From contig OX439137.1 in assembly GCA_949318235.1 (NCBI GenBank), positions 10,340,532-10,404,531 on the forward strand: a stretch of DNA of 64,000 nt. Direction: 5' to 3'. Made by a program: the position numbers and the translations under genes. Origin of the DNA: Ecdyonurus torrentis (taxonomy: Eukaryota; Arthropoda; Insecta; Ephemeroptera; Heptageniidae). Below the pieces are notes generated by a model that saw nothing but the letters and a program-made list of their open reading frames with translations, was not told the origin of the DNA and did not search any database. Shown one piece after another: positions 24,191 through 36,363 of this stretch (positions within the stretch are counted from its first letter, which is position 1; each line of letters begins with the position of its first letter).

Positions 24191-24354
24191 ACTCTACCCA
24201 GGGGCGTATGGCGTATTCAAGGGGGAGTTTTCAGGGTCCCGTCAGGACTGAAAAAGCATGGGAAAAGGGGGTGGTTCCCCCCCCCCCTTGCCTATGCTCA
24301 CTATAGGCTGGACCCCTCCCGTTGCGAAATTCTGAATACGTCCCTGACTCTACC
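24191..24354. mobile_element. hAT-like MITE with perfect 8-bp target duplication
   Basis: The 148-bp element 24199-24346 begins CAGGGGCGTAT and ends, in reverse complement, CAGGGACGTATTC. It is bordered on both sides by ACTCTACC (24191-24198 and 24347-24354). A CAGGG(G/A)CGTA-type end with an 8-bp duplication is the classic hAT signature. The interior holds long G and C runs (GGGGGTGG, CCCCCCCCCC) that can pair. No coding sequence. A diverged relative lies inverted at 48047-48187. Confidence 0.92.
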
Positions 24355-24879
24355 TTATACCTATATTTCATCTGTTCATAATTTTAAATAAGAGATTTGA
24401 AATTGAAATTCTTAGTCTTATTTAAAATTAATGAAGATAATGTAAAAAAATCACAAATAAAAGTTTAAATGCTGCGCACATGCTGAAGTTATTGATTATG
24501 AAAGCTATATACAATTAAACCACATTCACACAGTTAGAGTAGTCAGTAATATTTCCTATCTATATACATAGAAAACCACACACAACTATATATATAACAT
24601 ATTCATATATAGTGTGTGGTATATTGATTTTATATATAACTTAATGTTTATAAATTGCTTGTTTAAATTGACAAACCACCATCACTGAACGCAAGATCAA
24701 ACACATTCATTATTATCGGAAAATGTTATACATAGTAATTTATTTTATATTATGCTGATATTAAATATACGTAAAATTTATATTATAAAAAATTTAGTTT
24801 TTTTTTCTTCTATATTTCCTCATTTATGCATTTTTAATGATTGCTGCACTTTAATCATGTTTATAGTTGTCAATAATAT

Positions 24880-24881
<2 letters not shown>
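24355..24881. other. AT-rich DNA without recognised features
   Basis: Short self-complementary TATAGT/ACTATA words and CACACACAACTATATATA-type sequence near 24577. Nothing else is supported. Confidence 0.4.
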
Positions 24882-24919
<38 letters not shown>

Positions 24920-24923
24920 TCTC
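24882..24923 (+). repeat. (CT)n microsatellite
   Basis: About 20 CT units with one CCC interruption. The overlapping Ser-Leu frames are artefacts. Confidence 0.95.
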
Positions 24924-25106
24924 AACCCGTTTTGGTTTCGCATGTTTCCTTCCTTTCCTCTACGTATGTCTTCTTTTATTTCACTATCTTTCCTATTTCT
25001 ACTTCCTTACTTTTTTACCCTTTTTATTTTATATTATGCAATTTTAATTTTCTTTTCGAACATATTATGAAAATAATTATATACTATTAAATTACTTTGA
25101 AAGTTG

Positions 25107-25212
<106 letters not shown>

Positions 25213-25623
25213 TTCATTTCCCCCTACTTTTTCTTCTTTTCAATATTTATCAATACTTTTCTTATAGTTCACATTGTTTCGCTATATTTTCTTTTCTTGT
25301 CTTACTATATACATTTTTCTTCTTTAATTATTTCTATTGTATTGTTTTGAGGGTTAGATAAGAGTGGGCCAGACATATAGTCAGCTTTAACCTTGCCCTT
25401 TCAAAAAGGCATTTCTTTTTCTCTAGTAGGAAATTATTTAATTTTAATTTATTCGTTCTAACTAATGTTTGCATGGGTTAGATGTAATACTAACCTAGAC
25501 ATGAACAATATAATGATTTTTTTTTTTTTTATAGTTATATACAATTTTAACTTTATGAAGTAGACATGTATATTGAACAGTCAAAATTTGACCTCTTTAA
25601 TGATATTACCTAAAATATTTAGA

Positions 25624-25911
25624 TATAGACCAGTTGCACTCATATTTAATAACCGCTATTTTGTTGGTCAGGAATACATAGGCCAGCATAGGAAAAATGT
25701 CATTTTTTTTTAATTGCAAAAGAAGCTTCAAACCTCAATCAAAGCCTTATTTCTAGCTCCTAATAAGCTCGATGAATATGAGAAAAATTCGTTCAGTTAA
25801 AATAAACTCTTTATGTGAAAAATTAGGAGAATACTGTTTCCCTTATGCTAGACAATGCATTAGGCACCACAAACATGGCGACAAAACGCAGGGATGTGCA
25901 AGGGATCTATA
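25624..25911. mobile_element. Diverged family B-like MITE
   Basis: The left end TATAGACCAGTTGCACTCAT and following CGCTATTTTGTTGG resemble the inverted 3' end of family B. The right end, when inverted, reads TATAGATCCCTTGCACA. TA is present at both borders (24-25 and 10-11 positions of the span ends). An internal GCCAGCATAGGAAAAATG matches the family B AGCATAGGA segment, and ACAAACATGGCGACA matches its CAACATGGCG. No CRE octamer survives. Assignment as a divergent relative is an inference. Confidence 0.5.
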
Positions 25912-26941
25912 GCTATATTATCACCAGCAGTTACCATTTTTATAAGATTTTGTATACCAACAACGTAGTGGATATTTTAGTCATGAAAATAACCGTTTTG
26001 TTAGAGGAAAAATTGTAAAATGATATAAATATTGTGATATACGTTTTTAATATGTAAGGTTAATTACATATCATGTTTATATTATCTCTAATAATAAATA
26101 TAAACTTATATACAACAGAAGCTTTCCTGTTTACGTATATATGATACTAACATTAACACCTCTAATTAACTCAATTTCACACTCATGTGTAAGTAATTAA
26201 GATAAACTGAAGTGTTTATTAATTGGTTATCTAAGTATTTTATATAAATATAGTAATTATTTTGGATGGTTATTTCTGTCTAAATTGCACTTTATTTTAA
26301 TTCGTACGTATTCTATTTGTATTATTATTGCATGAAAATGTTGTTTTCGTTTACAATTACATTTTTTTGAATGTATAATAAAAATAAAGTTAAAAGCATG
26401 CATTAGTTAAAACACACGTGTCATTTGTTTCTTTATTTTTTCACCTTTTTTACGTGAAAAATAAATTTCATTGTGCAACGCTGCGTATTTTACGGTATTT
26501 TAACCAGGACAGTACATAATGAACTAAAAATAATTTTTTATGTTGCGGTCAATTAATAATAAATAGATATTAAACATTCAATAGCTTAGAGGTATATTAA
26601 AAAAAGTATGTATATCGTTCACGGGGAAGAAAAAAAAAAAAAAACGCCGAACAAGAATTAAATCATGTTGTACCACAGCAAAATTATTTTTCACTACTTG
26701 ACTCAGCCACTTGACTCATAAAACTTAACATAATAAAGTTTGCTGTGGAAGACTGTACAAAAAATGTCATGATTTTATTTGTTTTGTGTTGGATATTTAA
26801 AAAGAGCAGCCTGTTATTTCATAGTTTACAATTGAATAGAATAGACGTAAATTTGCTCTAAAAAAATCAATATATCTTCTTTTAATTGCTTTCTTTGTTT
26901 GTATATTTAAGTGCTAACTATTAGAGGTAAACTCTGTTGGC
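25912..26941. other. AT-rich DNA without recognised genes
   Basis: Holds the second copy of the CAACGTAGTGGAT motif (25962). A 17-base A run lies near 26628. No gene is supported. Confidence 0.4.
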
Positions 26942-26961
26942 GAGAGAGAAAGAGAAAGAGA

Positions 26962-27023
<62 letters not shown>
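26942..27023 (+). repeat. Compound (GAGAAA)/(GA)n microsatellite
   Basis: A GAGAAA-type hexamer array passes into a perfect GA array, indicating point mutation and slippage history. The Arg-Lys/Arg-Glu frame across it is spurious. Confidence 0.95.
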
Positions 27024-27026
<3 letters not shown>

Positions 27027-28240
27027 TTTGATTATATACTTGATATTTCAAACTGCGCAAATAACCCTTAATTTGACATGGCTATATAGTAATCGATTAT
27101 CAAATATCGATAACTTAAGAAATCGAAATATTAATTATTGCGATTTACTGTATCTACCTCATTTTTGGAGTACTTCTTTTTTAATGATAATAAAACATTT
27201 ATAGGTAACACTTTAATACTCAAAGAACTCAAGAGAGGTTTTAATTATAATAAATGAATATTCAAAGTGTGGCTTTGAAGTGTTTTTTATTAAAATTATG
27301 ACAAGTTTTTAAATATTTATTGAATTTTTTTTATACATCTTATAAAGTGCACTTTAGATTCCACTTTTTTTCACATGTACTCTGTACAACAAACATAATA
27401 TAAAAGATAGTAATGGTGAAAACTTTTGTAGCTAAAAAAAAAAAGAAAAAAAAAAAAAAAAAAAGGAAATAAAATGAAGCTAGAGCATTTCTTTATATAA
27501 ATGCCTCCATTCCCGGATAAAATCCAAGGTTTTGTAAACAGATAGCTCCTTTATTCTGAAGTTATAGTAAGGGATGAATGAAAAAAACGCGTGCAAATGT
27601 TTTATATTTTATGACACAAAAAGCACGATATAAACTTAAATATTTTAATATATACGATAACGCGAGCAACTAAAGCTATTCCCTTTTAATCTCAGTTATA
27701 TTGAAATTTCTTTATAATTTTTTATTGAAAAAAGTAGATGAAACTTTCTGAAAATAAGACTAACTAATTAATAGGTAAAAAAGTGAAATTTTGGTTTTCC
27801 ATGCACAAAAATGCAAGGTCAAAAAAATCCAATTATTAAATTCGTCCAAAATTCAATTGGAGAGATCGAGAACAATTTTTTTTCACATAAGCAATTCTGC
27901 ACTTCTAATAAATACATTTCATTTCATTGCATTTCATTTCAATGGTTGTTGATTATACCTTTCATTTAAGTCATAGACAATTACTTATTTATATTATAAA
28001 TATTGGTTTTTGCAAATCACTTATAAATATATTAAATTTAAATTTAAGTTCTGTGTAAAACTAAACAAATTATAGTTCCGTAAATTTTCACAAAACTGTT
28101 ACAAATGCCCTCTAATGAAGGCAAAATCAATAAAATTGTAACAATTAAAATCAATAGATTGAATTTTGCGATTTATTATTTTATATACATATATATTTAC
28201 ACATTGAACGTGTATAAAGTGGAACATGATTGTATATAGA
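27024..28240. other. AT-rich DNA with interrupted poly-A
   Basis: An interrupted A tract lies at about 27433-27463 and an ATTTCATTTCATTGC tandem patch at about 27914-27940. No gene or transposon is supported. Confidence 0.45.
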
Positions 28241-28244
28241 ACAA

Positions 28245-28352
28245 GTTGAGAGTATATGGGAGCTTTGCAAAGTTATTGAGCGATCTTTCGAGAGCTACCC
28301 AACTCCCCCGCAATTCCAAAGTAGAACGTAGCTCGAAACTTTTCGGGTTGCA
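28245..28352. other. GC-richer island, possible small exon on minus strand
   Basis: The minus strand from 28350 to 28273 is open for 25 codons, reading QPEKFRATFYFGIAGELGSS, to a TAA. The plus strand also has a partial open frame, so the coding direction is ambiguous. No domain, copy or splice context is convincing. Confidence 0.2.
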
Positions 28353-28819
28353 AAATAATAATAAAAAAAAAGACGAAGAATAAATTATTAACTATTGTAA
28401 CAGTTAAAAAGGTTTCAATGTTTAGTTGTTTTTTTGGTCCATTTTGTTACGGAAAAGTTTGTGTTTGCTAGTTTTTTTTCCACATTACAATGGTAATGGT
28501 AATGGATATTTACAAACATAAGTAAATATTAAGTAAATTGATAAATTAATATGAAACTTTAAAATAAAAACATTTAAATTTATTGAATTATAAAAGCAAA
28601 GTATTAAATAAAATTAGTACTAAAGAAATAATAAAATACGCCTTGTCATATTTTTGTGCGTAAATTGACAGCTTAGAATATTGATATATCATTTTAATTT
28701 TTACTTGTCAATCACAATTTTATATTTTGTTGATTTGTATTTAATCGCAAGTTCATTCTTTCGCTTATTCTTTTGTTTGTTAGATGTTTGTTTCTTTGTG
28801 GTATTGTTTGTTTGATAGT

Positions 28820-28880
28820 AAGTGTCTATTCACAACAAATTCTATTTTTGCATTGAGTACACAATACAATCATAAATGTA
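28820..28880 (+). repeat. Family F-like repeat fragment
   Basis: GTCTATTCACAACAAATTCT followed by TTTGCATTG...ACAATACAAT resembles the family F layout. It is weakly conserved and its boundaries are unknown. Confidence 0.3.
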
Positions 28881-29124
28881 TATAATTATATATATTTATA
28901 TTAAATATTTTCTATTCCTATAAAATAATGAACTTTTTCAACTTCTTTATAATATTCCTACATATTTTTTTCTACAAGATTTTGTTTTACTTTTTACATA
29001 AATTCACTCTCCATCAATTTCAGTTAAAATCTGATTTTATACTCTGCTACTTTAACATGAATAAAAATAAAATTTCTGCAGCTTACAAAATGTCACCATG
29101 GTAGCAAATCCAGATTGCTGTTGA

Positions 29125-29130
<6 letters not shown>

Positions 29131-29163
<33 letters not shown>
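29131..29163 (+). repeat. Poly-A tract
   Basis: About 32 A residues, with no recognised element upstream. Confidence 0.9.
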
Positions 29164-29165
<2 letters not shown>

Positions 29166-29849
29166 TAACGTCGTAGTATATCGATTGTGTCTGTCGACTG
29201 TAATTTATCATCTTTATACTAATAACGTTCGAGCTATATACACGGAGGGTATGAAAAAAATGTAAAAATATTGATACTTAGCTCATGGGAATTCATTAAT
29301 AATGTTGATCATAAAAACTCACTACAAACAAAAATGAACTGGTAACTGCAGTAAAAATATTCTTTATAATTTATGCGTACAGGATTTTATTTCAAGAGTT
29401 TCAGTTGAATTTGTGCATTTAATTGTGTTATGAATTTTGGATGAAAGAAATGAATAAAGAATTTTGTTATACAACACTCACTAATTTTAATTGATAATCG
29501 CTACGTATTAGTATAATTAAAGATTTTTAATTGGAAAAATACATAAAAAAATAATGAGTTTGCTAACAAGGTATTAAATATCTATATTTTTACTAAAAAA
29601 ATTATTTAATTTTCACAATTTTTTTTCAAAATGTATTATTTTGCAATAATTACAGATCAATAAATTTTCACTTCAAACTAAAAGGTCAATAATTTTCTTT
29701 CTGAACAATGTAATTTATATCTTTCTCAAAATTATTTAAAAATAAAGACCTAAAGAAACGTGCTTGCAAAATCGTGTAGAGCTGCTCTGAAAATTTCGTT
29801 ATAAAACCTTGCATGAAAATATTTCGTAATATTTTAAGTATATCTTAAG
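29164..29849. other. AT-rich DNA without recognised features
   Basis: No gene, RNA or repeat is supported. Confidence 0.45.
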
Positions 29850-30032
29850 TAGAATTAACGATTATGACATCACTAAAGAACAATCTAACGATAAAAACGT
29901 AAATGACGTCACAAGCATTAAAGCCACAGTAAAATAAACGACCGTTGCAAAATATATACTTTTCCATTCTATCTTAAGGTTATACGTTTTTATCGTGTTA
30001 ATATTTCAACGCTTTAGTGACGTTGTGACTAT
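29850..30032. mobile_element. Family E palindromic element, copy 1
   Basis: The left part AGAATTAACGATTATGACAT and AAAACGTAAATGACGTCACA (CRE at 29904-29911) is answered on the right by TATACGTTTTTATCGTGTTA and AGTGACGTTGTGAC, its approximate inverse. The same order recurs at 34118-34330 and 39030-39260. The ends are degraded, so no target duplication can be read. Confidence 0.6.
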
Positions 30033-30071
30033 CAAAAAAATCTCTGCAAATCTGTGTACAAGGTTTTCAAC

Positions 30072-30119
30072 GCTTTTTTTTTTTTTTTTTTTTTAAGAAG
30101 TATGAAGTTATTATTTAAA

Positions 30120-30152
<33 letters not shown>
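30072..30152 (+). repeat. Two poly-T tracts
   Basis: T runs at about 30073-30094 and 30122-30151 flank a 27-bp AT spacer. The minus-strand frame here is Lys homopolymer. Confidence 0.9.
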
Positions 30153-30333
30153 TGATGTAAGCATTGTAATACATTGTTTTCACACCTAATTTTCAAGTAA
30201 TTGTTAGACATATTCATTATATAAGCTTCAATTACAAAAATAAAGAAAGACATTTAGGAAAAAATAACCTTTACTTTCAATCATATTTGTGTAGAAATTA
30301 GAAATCACATCATCAAAAAATAATACTAAGAAA

Positions 30334-30540
30334 TCAAATATTGAGTTTGGTTTCCAATTTAAATATTGTTTCAGTGATGTTGTCACCTTTTCTTCCTATA
30401 TACGTAATGTAAGTAGATAACCTATGTAATCCAGGGAGGATTCCCGCTGAAAAGTAGTGGTCAGCTGGAGACGTGTACTGCGGGTCAAAATTACATTGAT
30501 CAAATGGGCAACAAAATATAACTTCCAGGATAAAATAAAA
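30334..30540 (-). CDS. Candidate exon or retroelement-derived open frame
   Basis: The minus strand is open for 68 codons without an ATG start. The GC-richer core reads CPFDQCNFDPQYTSPADHYF, then SAGILPGLHRLSTYITYIGR, then KGDNITETIFKLETKLNI and a TGA stop at 30334-30336. The residue mix looks protein-like, unlike nearby frames. An acceptor-like CCCGCAG lies inside (complement of about 30478-30484). Alternatives are an old SINE or a chance frame in a GC-richer patch, since part of the plus strand is also open. I cannot assign a family. Confidence 0.25.
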   Translation of the reverse strand, partial: FYFILEVIFCCPFDQCNFDPQYTSPADHYFSAGILPGLHRLSTYITYIGRKGDNITETIFKLETKLNI

Positions 30541-31348
30541 TTAAAGGCAACAGAAAATTGAATAACGATATTCTCTTTGGATTACCTATCTATAGAAATA
30601 CCTTACATATACGCATTGATGAAATTTTCATAACTGATTTGTTTACTTGTAGGAGTGACCTTTATATAATTGTAAAAACTATAATATAATGTATTGAATT
30701 TTCAGCGTACTCTCTATCTCTGTTTCTCGTTATTTTTTTTAACCGATGAGCCAAAAACTATATAATATAAGAAATTGTTTGCCAAAAACAATATTATTTA
30801 CTTGTCCAATATCTATAACTGTCATCAAAAATCAATATGTTATTGAGTACTCATATTTTATAGGTTTTATATTACCATTTTTTATTAGTTATGGTGGTGA
30901 CATTTTTTTAAAGAGGATTTAGAAACTAAAATATTCAAATCAATAATTTCTATTTCCACCCGCATTAGTTTTCCAATTTTTTTTTCAATATATTTTAACA
31001 TTTATATAGGGGGCAGATAATTTACAACTATTTTAACGTAAAGCATCTGCGTATTCATTACACATTTGTTAATTAACCTAATTAATGTTCATTAAACTCT
31101 CATTATCTAATCAGGATTAACTTAAAATTCTAGCACAGTATGAGATTTCTTCATAAAAATAGCGACTCTTATCTTATAGGGAAAAAAATAGAATATATTT
31201 TTTTTCCTTTATACATAAGATAATGTTTATGAATGACTTTTAATCTTCTTTAATGATGTCTGGAGATTGCATATGGATTATACCCCCAGAGGTTAAACAA
31301 ATTAAGATGGTTAAAATATATTTTCCTATTCACGGAAAAAAATAAATT
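30541..31348. other. AT-rich DNA without recognised features
   Basis: No gene or repeat is supported. A GGGGGCAGATAA patch near 31010 is isolated. Confidence 0.45.
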
Positions 31349-31966
31349 ACGTAATTTATGCTGCATTTGTGTCATTCTAGCATAAATTATACTAAATTAG
31401 AACAACATATTATGCTGTACAAAATAATATTAATGCTATTATAACATAATATTTATGCAGTATAATATAAATTATGCTGTATTGAACAAATTGTGTTGAA
31501 AATTAGGTAGCATAATTATAAACGTATATATTTTTGACCGCGTACACGCATAATACAAAAATATATAAAATGCTTATATGAACAAAAATAAATACGTAAT
31601 ATTTATTCGAAATTAATTTGAGCAATTATTTTTCTTCACATTAACAAATTTATGCTATAATATAATATATTTGTATAGTATACAAATAATATTATATATT
31701 GGCAGATTATGTTATACATAAATATTAAGATTTATTTCAGTCTTTATGATTTATGTAATTTTAAGTTAGCAACCTTTATAAAACATAAATGCAGCATAAA
31801 TAATATTATTTTATCTTTATAGTATATATAGCCCGATTTCAGTAATAAAGTTTGCCTAAATGTTGAAGAATATTTATGCTGCATAGCATAACAAATATGT
31901 TGTAGAACATATTGATTTATTTGATACCAATATAGCAACATATTATATAATGCAGCATAAATGATG
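31349..31966. mobile_element. ~0.6-kb imperfect foldback rich in GCATAAAT/ATTTATGC
   Basis: Outer segments TTTATGCTGCATTTGTGTCA (31358) and TGCAGCATAAATGATGACAG (31951) are approximate reverse complements. Between them, words of the type ATTTATGC, AGCATAAAT and TATGCTGTA recur many times in both orientations, so the segment can fold on itself at several scales. A weaker stretch of the same words lies at 56900-57060. No open frame of note and no target duplication seen. Confidence 0.55.
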
Positions 31967-32355
31967 ACAGTTTCTATCTGTAAAAATATTTGTATAATAA
32001 AAAAATGTCACATATATAATTATAATGAAATGATTATAGTTTTGAAATACAGTAAGCATTATTAATTAAAATTTAATTACTGTGCAATATATATTTTAAT
32101 TATGAAATGTTTTAACTATATTCATAAATATAAAAATAATTCTATTTTATGTGCTTTTTTATTTAATTTATGAATATATATATTATTTTTAATGATATGA
32201 AAGAATCTCAGAAATTGCAATTGCATAAAATATTTATAGTGCAGGTATTGGTTACAGGCAAAGTAAAGTACTTTTTTTTTCCTTTAATTAATTATTATAA
32301 CCAAAGGCTGACTTTCTACAAATAACAAACATACAATTTGTAATAAGACAATCCC

Positions 32356-32386
<31 letters not shown>

Positions 32387-32695
32387 CTTGCCTTTTATTA
32401 TTTCCTAATTATAATTCTTAGAAAATATTCCTTGTAAATAAAAAGTTTTTTTTTTTAAAAAAATGTTACGAATTTTAATGAAAGTTTTTAGATTTTTTGT
32501 TTCATCCTTTTTTAATTATTCTTGTTCTTTTTTTTTTTAATTACTTTTTGTACATATCCTCTCATATAAAATTAGATTCTACGTTCTTACTTCAAGGCAA
32601 TAGAGATTAATTTGACATGACAGTAAAGAACTTTTTTTTTTATATATTATTCTGGATAATTGCAGCTTCTTTTATGAAAAGTATTGTAAAAAGTA
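31967..32695. other. AT-rich DNA with poly-A/T tracts
   Basis: An A run at about 32356-32382 and several T runs of 8-10. No gene or repeat is supported. Confidence 0.45.
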
Positions 32696-32704
32696 AAACA
32701 AAGT

Positions 32705-32925
32705 AAGTATTATGACGCCATAATCCCTTCCGGGGTAGGCCAGGACAAGTCCTTTTTAGTAAGAGGGCTTACAATGATCTGCAGCTTACCAAACCACAGG
32801 CTCTACCCTTTAACACTACACTCCTCTGGGCTCCTAATACCAGACCTGCGCAGCTCGGACCACCAAATCTTACTACGGCAGCACTCGCCACTATGGACGA
32901 GAGATGGTCAAACTGCCTATTCTTA
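32705..32925. other. GC-rich island, possible SINE or exon
   Basis: About 200 bp with CCCTTCCGGGGTAGGCC, GATCTGCAGCTTACC, CTCCTCTGGGCTCC and GCGCAGCTCGGACCACC, far richer in G+C than its flanks. On the plus strand, a frame after a TGATCTGCAG acceptor-like site reads LTKPQALPFNTTLLWAPNTR and continues into AT-rich hydrophobic sequence. On the minus strand, another frame reads VVRFGGPSCAGLVLGAQRSV. Opposite strands being open points to base composition rather than coding. A degraded SINE is plausible, but no B box is visible. Confidence 0.35.
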
Positions 32926-33216
32926 TTATTAGTAATAATAAATGTATTGTATAGATGCTTATATTTATAAATTTTACTATATTGCCGTATAGAAATACCA
33001 TACACGTCAGGTGAAGTCCCCATTTGAATATATTGTATTAACATAGGACAACAGAGTACAATTTTTCATCATAGTGCTTGTACACTCAACTAGAATTTTC
33101 TACTAAATTATACTCAAAAATGTTCAATGTTACTCTTATGAGAAAAATATCCGAAGATTTTGAAATTGATAAAAATATTTATGAATATATCCAAAAGTAA
33201 TCTTTGTTCATAACAC

Positions 33217-33524
33217 TATAAGGTGTATCCGCATGACGTCATATTTAATGCGCTTGGAATGCATACTGGAGTAGTGAATAACATTGCTCAGCATAGGACG
33301 AACTTTGTTTTAGACAATTTTCTTTGGGAAATCAGTTAATTTTTTGTTATTGTTATTTTTCTCACTTACTTGAGGTACTAATTCAACATATTTACAGCAT
33401 CAATGCTGTCAAAAATATTGCATAGTGTTTTTAAACTGGCAGAATGAGTTATTTTCCTATGACACCCATGTTATTGAGTGATCCAACATGGCGTCGACTT
33501 TAATATGAATGCATAAACCCTATA
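33217..33524 (+). mobile_element. Family B MITE, intact
   Basis: A 304-bp element (33219-33522) bordered by TA. Left end TAAGGTGTATCCGCATGACG. The right end, reverse-complemented, is TAGGGTTTATGCATTCATA. TGACGTCA starts 15 bp inside the left end (33234). Shared body blocks are TGGAGTAGTGAATAACATTG, CTCAGCATAGGA, TACAGCATCAATGCT and CAACATGGCGTCGACTTTAA. Copies lie at 42799, 54051 and 61857, with partial ones at 22529 and perhaps 25626. No coding capacity. TA duplication suggests Tc1/mariner-type mobilisation. Confidence 0.88.
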
Positions 33525-34117
33525 TCGAGGCTTTTTAGATTTAATTTAAAATGAATCAAAATATTGAAATAGTTTCTTCCTTAAATACTAATCTAATAAA
33601 TAAGTAAAAAAATAATAATAATAAAATAAATAAAAAAAATAAATAAAAAAAAAAAAAAAAAAAAAAAAGCTTTCAACATTACAAAACATGTTTTGGTATC
33701 AACCTCTTATTCAAAATGCATGTTATAAAAGTAGTTTCTACATGGCATGTATGGCCTAAAGCAAAAGATGAGCAACTTATTCCAATCTCTGTGTGTGAAA
33801 GTATTTTGTAATTTGCAAGACAACAAAAAAAAGTAAAGAAACAGGTGCAAGTTTATACAAAAGTGAAGGGAGATACATATAAAGACATTATCGTTGTAAT
33901 ATCATCAAATGGTCAAGTACATACAACTGAGATTTCATTTTTTACTATTTAGACTCCGCGCATCCGTGCTTTGTGTGTATTTTTATTTTAAGATAAATAT
34001 TGAAAATATGATGTGATTATTTGAATGGTAAAAAAAAAAAAAAATTGGTCACGTTCACTAAAAAAAAAAAAAAAAAAAAACTCAAAAGGCAAAAATCTTG
34101 TATATTATACACCGTTT
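33525..34117. other. AT-rich DNA with poly-A tracts
   Basis: A runs at about 33644-33668, 34030-34044 and 34062-34080. No gene or other repeat is supported. Confidence 0.45.
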
Positions 34118-34330
34118 TGAAATAGAATTAACGGATATAACGTCACTGACAATATAACGACACAAATGTAAGCGACGTCACATGCGTTACAACAGAATGG
34201 AAAAATTCAAGATGCAACAGCAGCCAAACTTTATCGCTTACTTCATTGTAGTCCAAACGCTTGTAACGTAATTTTCGTTGCTATCGTTCGTTTATCAAAT
34301 TTACAGTGACGTCATGACCGTTATTACTTA
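34118..34330. mobile_element. Family E palindromic element, copy 2
   Basis: Left AGAATTAACGGATATAACGT and ATGTAAGCGACGTCACATGC (near-CRE). The right side, inverted, reads ATAACGGTCATGACGTCACT (CRE at 34307-34314), with ACGTTACAAGCG near the centre. It matches the copies at 29850 and 39030 in order and orientation. Confidence 0.6.
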
Positions 34331-35172
34331 TATACATACATCAAAACATTGCATAGCTGTTTGCTATGTTTTCAAAAACTACAAAATTTTAAGTATACGC
34401 TTGGCTTTTTTTGTTTTATAGCCATTGAAATAACTTTGCTAAATTTTCAATGTGTTTCTTGAAAAAAAAAGAAGAAAAAAATGAAGGGAAAATGTTAAAA
34501 AAATTTAAATCTTCTTGTCCAGTAAACATCACATTGATATTGTTACTTTCATTTCTGTTAAAATTTTAATTAAACATATTATTCATATTTGGTATAGTAA
34601 TTAAAGAATATTAACATTTTAAATTATATTTAATAATAATTATTATTCCATATATATTTAATAATTTTACTTTCACATCTTTTCTTTTTATGACAGATCT
34701 ATATTATACAAAACTTTTCATATTTTTCAAAATGTTAACGATTTATACGATTGTTAATAATACTTTTTATGAGCGTTTATTTACCTTTGAAAGTTTTCAA
34801 TGGAAAACACAGATTATTTGAATATCAAAGCCTCTACTGCCTAATCAAACATGCCTGTAGTGATTTCAAACTTCATATGTATTTTAAACATTTTAGAGAA
34901 GGAATTTTTGTCGACTTTTTTTATTTGCCATCAGATTTGGTTTTATTTTAGAGCTTATTATGTCAGTTAAATACAGTTAATTGTGTAATTTTGTATCAAT
35001 TTTATCACACATATTTCAATATTTATTTTTTACTCTTGCAAGTGATCACATTACGTATTAATTAAACAATGAAAAAATTAATTGGAATATCGTTTATTGG
35101 GTTATTGTTTTTTACCATACTTATAGGTATTCACAAATCTTAACTGATGATGTTACAAAATAATATAGCTAC
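34331..35172. other. AT-rich DNA without recognised features
   Basis: The 66-codon frame 34751-34951 has no recognised motif. Nothing else is supported. Confidence 0.4.

Positions 35173-35201
<29 letters not shown>
35173..35201 (+). repeat. Poly-A tract
   Basis: About 29 A residues. Confidence 0.9.
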
Positions 35202-35203
<2 letters not shown>

Positions 35204-35828
35204 GGAGAATGCAAAATAAACGTTAATTATTTGAAATTTAAATATAAATTAAACGCTTTATTTCATTGTAAAAATAATGTTTCAGTTTTATATATACGTG
35301 CAGTAGTAAAACTTAAAATATCGAGTTTCAAACAGAGCCGTAATAAATTGTATTTCCCTCTTTTAATTTTATTTATTGCAGTTATAATCAATGGCATTAC
35401 AGTTTGATCATATGTCAATAAGCTTATGAAGTATTCCCTATTTTGTATATCAATACAAACTATATAACCTTAATAATAATAATAATAATAATATGAAATA
35501 AAATAACAGTTAAATTTATTTACTCATATAGGATTTTTTTTTACAGAAAATTATTGCAATTTAGAGAATTTTGAAAACGAAGATCAACACAAGTTACTTA
35601 TTACAGCACTGTATATGAACCATGAACCTCGTATTACAGTATTACAGCATTATACGATTGTATAAGTTTAACTATACTGTATTATAGTTAAAAATTCCCA
35701 ACATAAAATGTAATTTTACAATAATGTTTTCAACTCACGTTTTTCCATTCAGTATATTTATGAAAAAAAATTATACGTTCATTGTGTGCTAGAAATAAAG
35801 TTATTAGCACAATTTTCTATTGCGGAAT

Positions 35829-35832
<4 letters not shown>

Positions 35833-35915
<83 letters not shown>
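35833..35915. repeat. (AT)n microsatellite
   Basis: About 41 uninterrupted AT units, able to extrude as a cruciform. Confidence 0.95.
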
Positions 35916-35916
<1 letters not shown>

Positions 35917-36363
35917 CATTTATATATCATTATTATTATTTCTTTATTTCTAATCATGTCGCTACCTACTGTGTTTTCAATTATAATTACATTAAATAAT
36001 TTTTATGTTTGTTTAAATTATATAATAATAATATGTAGCACAAAGTCTTTTGAAACAATAATAATTTTATATTATACCATCTGTATGAATGTTACCATGA
36101 TTATTTTATTAAATGTATTTTTTTTAATAAAAAAAATTAGAGCAATAATAATTATGTTGTTGTTACTAATAGTATTTCTCAAGAAATTGAGTTTTTGATT
36201 ATTGTTTTTTATTTTCTTCTTGCAATTTTAATAGTAGTAATTATACATAATAAGGATTAGTATTAAAAATCATTTTAAAACTTTTAAATACTCTTAATTT
36301 AGTATGGTAATGAGACTAATGAGTGTTACTGGTGCAGTGCAAATTTTTTTTATCTCTTTGTGC

